Shown: piece by piece, positions 18,405 through 22,254 of the stretch
Position numbering within the stretch: position 1 is the stretch's first letter
Layout: every line of letters starts with the position of its first letter
Source: Jimgerdemannia flammicorona
Lineage: Eukaryota; Mucoromycota; Endogonomycetes; Endogonales; Endogonaceae
Direction: 5' to 3'
Assembly (NCBI GenBank): GCA_003990745.1
Contig: RBNI01001479.1
Coordinates: 1 to 22,254 of the forward strand
DNA length: 22,254 bases
The notes under the pieces: generated by a model
Database searches by the model: none
What the model was told of the DNA's origin: nothing
What the model saw: the letters and a program-made list of their open reading frames with translations, nothing else
Made by a program: the position numbers and the translations under genes

Positions 18405-19442
18405 TACACCCTAAAGGAAGCTCCTCAGACCATCAAGGCACAAGAAGATCTCATCCATAAAGAACATCAGAAGGCCCATCAAGGACAGACAAGTACAGAA
18501 GACAAGATTCGAAAACTGTATCAACACTGGCCTAACCTCAGAACTCAAGTCTGAGACATCATCCAGAAATGTGACACTTGCCAGAAGTACCAAGGAAAGA
18601 AGAACTATCAAGCCCCTTTGCAATTAATTCCCCCACCCACTCACATCTTTCAGAGATGGGGAGTAGATGTAATTGGACCTCTACCAGTTATACTAAGAAG
18701 AAACAAATATATCCTTATATTTGTGGAACAATGGGCCAAGTGGCCTGAGGCTTTCCCAATGGAAATTGCAGATGCCTTAACCATTGTAGGCCTCCTCTAT
18801 GGACTTACACTCAGATATGGACCCCCAGAAGAACTCATCTCTGACCGAGGCACAGAATTCATCAACAATATAATTATAAGTTATACCTGAATTCACAATA
18901 TCCACCTCAAAAGAACCACATCATACCACCTCCAGACCAATGGCATGACAGAGAGAATGAACCAGACCATCAAGAAAGAACTTGCCTGAGTCAATCCTAC
19001 TAATTGGGACCTCTGCTTATCTGAGATCCTATGGGAAATTCGGAACACCCCTGCTGCCTCCACTAAATAAAAGCTATTTGAAATGATGTTTGCCAAGAGA
19101 ACCAGAACTGCTGACCATGAGAATCTTGGAGACCTCTTCAAAAAGGCAGAACAGTTACATGATCAAGCCCAAGGACAGATTATCAAAGCTCAGGAAAGAC
19201 AAAAGAAGTACTATAACCAAAAACAGAAGGATCAGGAGATCAAGATTGGAGATCAAGTCCTAGTTTGGAAAATCATAATTGAGACAAACTTTGCTGCCAA
19301 ACTGGAACCAAAATGGAAAGGACCTTATCTTGTACACAACATCAGAGGAACCAGCATCTATTTAAGAAGCATGGATGGATGAACCCTGAGAACACCAGTA
19401 CACATCAATTACCTCAAACTATATATCCCTTCTACACCATGA
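18405..19442 (+). pseudogene. Gypsy integrase
   Basis: Integrase inserts the cDNA into the genome. It is in a third frame relative to RT, so an indel lies between 18378 and 18430. The N-terminal zinc site has HKEHQKAHQGQ and KCDTCQK. The core has WGVDVIGPLP (first Asp), ELISDRGTEF (second Asp) and TNGMTERMNQT (Glu), the D/D/E triad in proper order. The C-terminal part contains GDQVLVWK and KLEPKWKGPYLV, a GPY/F-type module. No chromodomain follows. Internal stops occur at about 18552, 18888, 18987, 19068 and 19380; most could be decayed Arg, Gln or Trp codons. The frame ends at TGA 19440-19442, which overlaps the ATG of the next ORF. Confidence 0.9.
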
Positions 19443-19864
19443 GCCAAAGGATTGATCAGCGCCTTCAGACCCTCATCCTCAGCTCTTTCCAAGCTCTACC
19501 AGTTCCCTTGCCCCAGTTTCGCCAACTTGAAGGAACCCCAATACAATTGATCCAGAGGCATCAAGAGAACCTTATCATTGCTCAAAGATTGTTACAGATC
19601 CACCATCTACAAGCCTTCTATAACATCGGACAATTACTTGAAGAACAGCCATACATTGGAGGACTAGCTGGGGTAACTCGCCAAGAAGCAAGAACTGCCA
19701 AGCGAATCTACACCCTGTACAAACGAAATGTTGGAGCCCTAGTGCAATCTCATTTCTACCTCAATGATATTCATCAGATGAATGAGACTACTTTTCAGAG
19801 TATTCTCCAACAAGTAGACATCCTGTTTCCCGAAGGGCAAGAAGAAGATCCAGAACTAGAATAG
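19439..19864 (+). CDS. Third ORF in the env position (141 aa, unknown function)
   Basis: The ATG at 19439-19441 overlaps the integrase-frame TGA (19440-19442) as ATGA. It is the only frame of its kind left open for 141 codons without a stop in this decayed 3' part. It begins MSQRIDQRLQTLILSSFQAL and ends in an acidic tail (FPEGQEEDPELE). The middle is rich in Gln, Leu and Ile and looks alpha-helical (RHQENLIIAQRLLQIHHLQ). There is no signal peptide or membrane helix, so it does not look like an envelope protein. The stop is TAG (19862-19864); the frame then stays open and acidic (NTDNEDNGTGIDTEDVYAYW) to a TGA at about 19943, so the original protein may have been about 168 residues. I do not recognise the family. 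It may be an accessory Gag-like or regulatory protein. Confidence 0.6.
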   Translation: MSQRIDQRLQTLILSSFQALPVPLPQFRQLEGTPIQLIQRHQENLIIAQRLLQIHHLQAFYNIGQLLEEQPYIGGLAGVTRQEARTAKRIYTLYKRNVGALVQSHFYLNDIHQMNETTFQSILQQVDILFPEGQEEDPELE

Positions 19865-19972
19865 AGTGATCGCAATACAGACAATGAAGATAATGGAACA
19901 GGCATAGACACAGAGGATGTTTATGCTTATTGGGATGATGACTGAAGAATAGTCTGAGACAGACTACCCTTC

Positions 19973-19984
19973 AGTGGGGGCTGA
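19973..19984 (+). promoter_or_regulatory. Candidate polypurine tract of the gypsy element
   Basis: AGTGGGGGCTGA lies directly before the 3' LTR. The G run is the only purine tract in the correct place. It is not pure (T and CT interruptions), so the call is moderate. Confidence 0.55.
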
Positions 19985-21318
19985 TGTGACAAACCAAGAC
20001 ATACTACCTGAATTATATCTCAACAAGATAATGCAAACAATTTGCCAAGATGACGTGAATACACAGCTTAGTAACCAGCAACCATTGCTGCGGAAAAATG
20101 TATAAATAACCAGATAACCAAAGAAGAGAATAATGTGGACAGTGGCTGTCCCCTGGACAGTGGCTGTCTGCTGGACAGTAACCATCCACCCAAACACACC
20201 ATAGATAGCAAGTCTATAGTTAGTCAGATAGCAACCAGATAGCAATGACAATGTATAAATTACCCCAGAGACAAGAGTGAATAAACCTCAGTCCGAAAAG
20301 TTGAAGCAAACCAAAGAAGCCTCTAAAGATTGAGCATTGGTCCCTTTTCCCCACTTTGGTCCACTTTCTGATAAAAAGATTGATTGATTCGCTTGCCAGA
20401 TAAGCCTGAAGTTTGCCACCAAGTTCAAGGAAGAACTTCGCTGCTGTTTCCAAGTTAGAAAGCCTAAAAAAAAGCTGCCTTGCTCAAGCCAGTTTCTGAT
20501 GCAACTTCGCAGGGAATCCGTTCATGCAAATGAAGCCAGTCCTTAACATAACTTTGCAAAGAGACCCTTTCCCAGCCCGCCGATTCTGGAGAATCTGCGT
20601 CATCTACCATTTTCAAGTTATCTGCATACCTGCGCCATCCGAGTAATATTCCTAGTTGAAGCCAATTCAGAAAGAATCCGCACCATCTGAGTTATTTCCC
20701 AGAAGCCCGCCAATTTAGGAGAATCTGCATCATCTGCCATTTTCTAGTCATCCATATTCCCAGAAGAGCCCGATTCGCTCTGTCCGAGTTATTTGTTATT
20801 CCCAGTAAGCCAAGAGAAACCTGCCACTAGTACAATTCCCAGTAAGGAGAATCCGCACCATCCTCCATTCCCAGTGAACCAAATTGAGTCATCCACCAGA
20901 AATCACATACTTTTGGAAGATCTTCATACTACACAAATTGTGGCATTCTCAGTTGACTCGAATAAGGAATTCACTTGCGCTACACAAGATCATCATGCAG
21001 AAATCGCATAAGGAGAACCACTAAAATGCCAGACCGTCACGCACAAGATCGTCATGCTACACACGAATTCTACCATTCCCAGTTGACCCAAGAAGGAAAC
21101 CCATTCACATACACAAATCGCCACTATACCCAAGAACCTGTCCCAAAAAGGAAACCGCTCACACAGTATCCAGATCTTAACTATTATACAGCTAAACACC
21201 AAGGACCTCAGGAATCTTAGAACATTTTGTTGCTTTTTGACAAAGTAACTGGAGGCTCAAGCCAAACTACATCAACCCCCAACCTTGTAATTTGCCTCTA
21301 TTGAGCCAGCACATTACA
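19985..21318 (+). repeat. Gypsy 3' LTR (1334 bp)
   Basis: TG...CA termini matching 10929-12408. It holds TATAAATA (20101-20108), three 18-bp palindromic units (20136-20189) and AATAAA (20280-20285). A diverged direct duplication of about 140-bp spacing lies at 20590-20770 (two copies of a GAATCTGCRTCATCTRCCATT phrase). ATAT follows at 21319-21322. Confidence 0.93.
20136..20189. repeat. Three tandem 18-bp palindromic units in the 3' LTR
   Basis: TGGACAGTGGCTGTCCCC, TGGACAGTGGCTGTCTGC and TGGACAGTAACCATCCAC. The core GGACAG-TGG-CTGTCC is an inverted repeat. The array starts 28 bp after the TATA box, nearly the same place as the different 18-bp array in the 5' LTR. Confidence 0.95.
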
Positions 21319-21322
21319 ATAT

Positions 21323-21500
21323 GCATGATAAATTTTATCTTTAATTATACACAAATATATATATCAACTAATTCAAAAGTTATAAGAATAGATTGTTATC
21401 AAATTCTACATAACAAGGTCCAATAATGAATACATTCAGATAATTATATGGATAAAAGAATACCCAGTGCATGTGACAAGAGCAGCATGAATGATCATAT
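21323..21500. other. AT-rich flank right of the gypsy element
   Basis: No gene or element was recognised. It has the same AT-rich character as 10801-10928, consistent with both being sides of one pre-insertion locus. Confidence 0.5.
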
Positions 21501-21949
21501 TTTAATGTATAAAAATGCTAGACTCAATATTTTTATGTGTTAAAATATGATTGGATGTTGCAAATATCATTGGATATATATGCCAAATTACATGATTAAA
21601 AAAAAACTCAAGAGAAAGAGGCAAAAATGACATTTTTCCAATTCTGTGGTTTATATATGCAATCAAATATTTAATGTATAAAAATGCTAGACTTGACATT
21701 TTTATGTGTTAAAATATAATTGGATGTTGCAAATATCATTGGACCTATATGCCAAATCACATGATGATTAAAAAAACTCAAGAGAAAGAGGCAAAAACGA
21801 GATTTTCCCAATTCCATGGTTTATATATATGATCAAATATTTGACGCATAAAAATGCTAGACTCGACATTTTTATGCATTAAAATATGATTAGATATTGC
21901 AAATATCATTGGACTTATATGCTAAATCACATGATGATTAAAAAAACTA
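21501..21949. repeat. Tandem repeat, about 169-170 bp period, 2.6 copies
   Basis: Units start at 21501, 21670 and 21840; the third is cut off after about 110 bp. Each starts with a TTTAATGTATAAAAATG-like arm, then CTAGACTYRA, then a CATTTTTATG-type arm, TTGCAAATATCATTGGA, CATGAT(GAT)TAAAAAAA, CTCAAGAGAAAGAGGCAAAAA and a TTTATATATG(C/A) tail. Each unit carries a long stem-loop at its start. Confidence 0.95.
21670..21713. repeat. Stem-loop in repeat unit 2 (17-bp arms, 10-nt loop)
   Basis: Arms TTTAATGTATAAAAATG (21670-21686) and CATTTTTATGTGTTAAA (21697-21713) pair at 14 Watson-Crick and 3 G-T positions around the loop CTAGACTTGA. Equivalents occur at 21501-21544 and 21840-21883. Confidence 0.85.
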
Positions 21950-22254
21950 ATATGCTCTGACCAACATTATTCCTTTAAATGCTATATATATTTAATAAAA
22001 TATAGCTCTATAACTATATAGAGAACCTAATATATAATATTACAGAGCTCAAATATATAATTATTGATAGATTACAGAGATATTAATTGTTGAAAAGATA
22101 TTTTATAAAATAAAATTTCAAGATATGATAAGCTATCATATAGTATTTTACATTTCAATTTTACTGCCTTTTGCGAAAATTAGTCACATGACCATATGTC
22201 AAATATAATTATGTCAAGACCTGTGGTAGAGTATGAGTTTTGTATACTTTTTTT
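21950..22254. other. AT-rich unassigned DNA at the right edge
   Basis: TA-rich with many TATATA and AATATAT phrases. No ORF, RNA gene or element end was recognised. Confidence 0.5.

Larger units (their letters stand above)
10929..21318 (+). mobile_element. Full-length Ty3/gypsy LTR retrotransposon with a dUTPase, about 10.4 kb
   Basis: LTRs at 10929-12408 and 19985-21318 both start TGTGACAAACC and end GCACATTACA. ATAT flanks both sides (10925-10928 and 21319-21322). A primer site and a G-rich purine tract sit at the expected inner borders. The order Gag - protease - linker - dUTPase - RT - RNase H - integrase - ORF3 places it in Ty3/gypsy, since integrase follows RNase H. I see the integrase GPY/F-type module (KWKGPYLV) but no chromodomain. 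It carries more than 15 in-frame stops and several frameshifts, so it is not autonomous. CpG looks scarce in its coding part, as expected for methylated and deaminated DNA. Confidence 0.95.

Noticed and set aside
19200..19440. Chromodomain at the integrase C-terminus
   Set aside because: After the GPY/F-type module the frame runs only to YLKLYIPSTP and ends. No aromatic-cage pattern of a chromodomain is visible.
19439..19864. Envelope protein in the env position
   Set aside because: There is no signal peptide, transmembrane helix or furin-like site; the ORF is soluble and Gln/Leu-rich.

Overview
This 22.3 kb window is transposable-element DNA from a eukaryotic nuclear genome. I see no intact host gene. 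A filamentous fungus is most likely: the hAT transposase has three short GT-AG introns (79-90 bp), and the Ty1/copia, Ty3/gypsy and LINE families have a fungal look. This is inference; no host gene or rRNA fixes the species, and a plant is not excluded.

Left part (1-9441). Bases 1-327 look like one end of a hAT-type DNA transposon whose body lies off the left edge. A second hAT copy probably spans 669-9441 on the minus strand. Its transposase (6450-9022) keeps a BED finger, three introns, the D/D/E residues and the C-terminal dimerisation domain, but carries stop codons and frame breaks. A complete 5053-bp Ty1/copia element (979-6031, minus strand) sits inside the minisatellite beside this hAT gene. 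It has 151-bp LTRs, a 5-bp target duplication (TGACC), a primer site matching the initiator tRNA-Met anticodon arm, and one gag-pol frame broken almost only by stop codons.

Middle (9442-10928). AT-rich DNA received a 5'-truncated LINE (9786-10784) with a 28-base A tail and an exact 16-bp target duplication. The fragment holds the end of the LINE ORF, with a Cys/His motif.

Right part (10929-21318). A Ty3/gypsy element of about 10.4 kb has long LTRs (1480 and 1334 bp), a tRNA-Pro-like primer site and a 4-bp ATAT duplication. Its order is Gag (zinc knuckle) - aspartic protease - Cys/His-rich linker - dUTPase - unknown domain - RT - RNase H - integrase - a third ORF. The dUTPase between protease and RT, the linker, and the 3' ORF whose ATG overlaps the pol stop (ATGA) are the most notable features. 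The element is decayed by many stops and several frameshifts. Its LTRs carry 18-bp palindromic repeat arrays that share a period and an ACAG-N3-CTGT core but otherwise differ.

The last 0.9 kb is AT-rich and holds a tandem repeat of about 169 bp; each unit contains a long stem-loop. Overall this is a nest of several generations of mobile elements: copia within hAT, and LINE and gypsy within AT-rich DNA.
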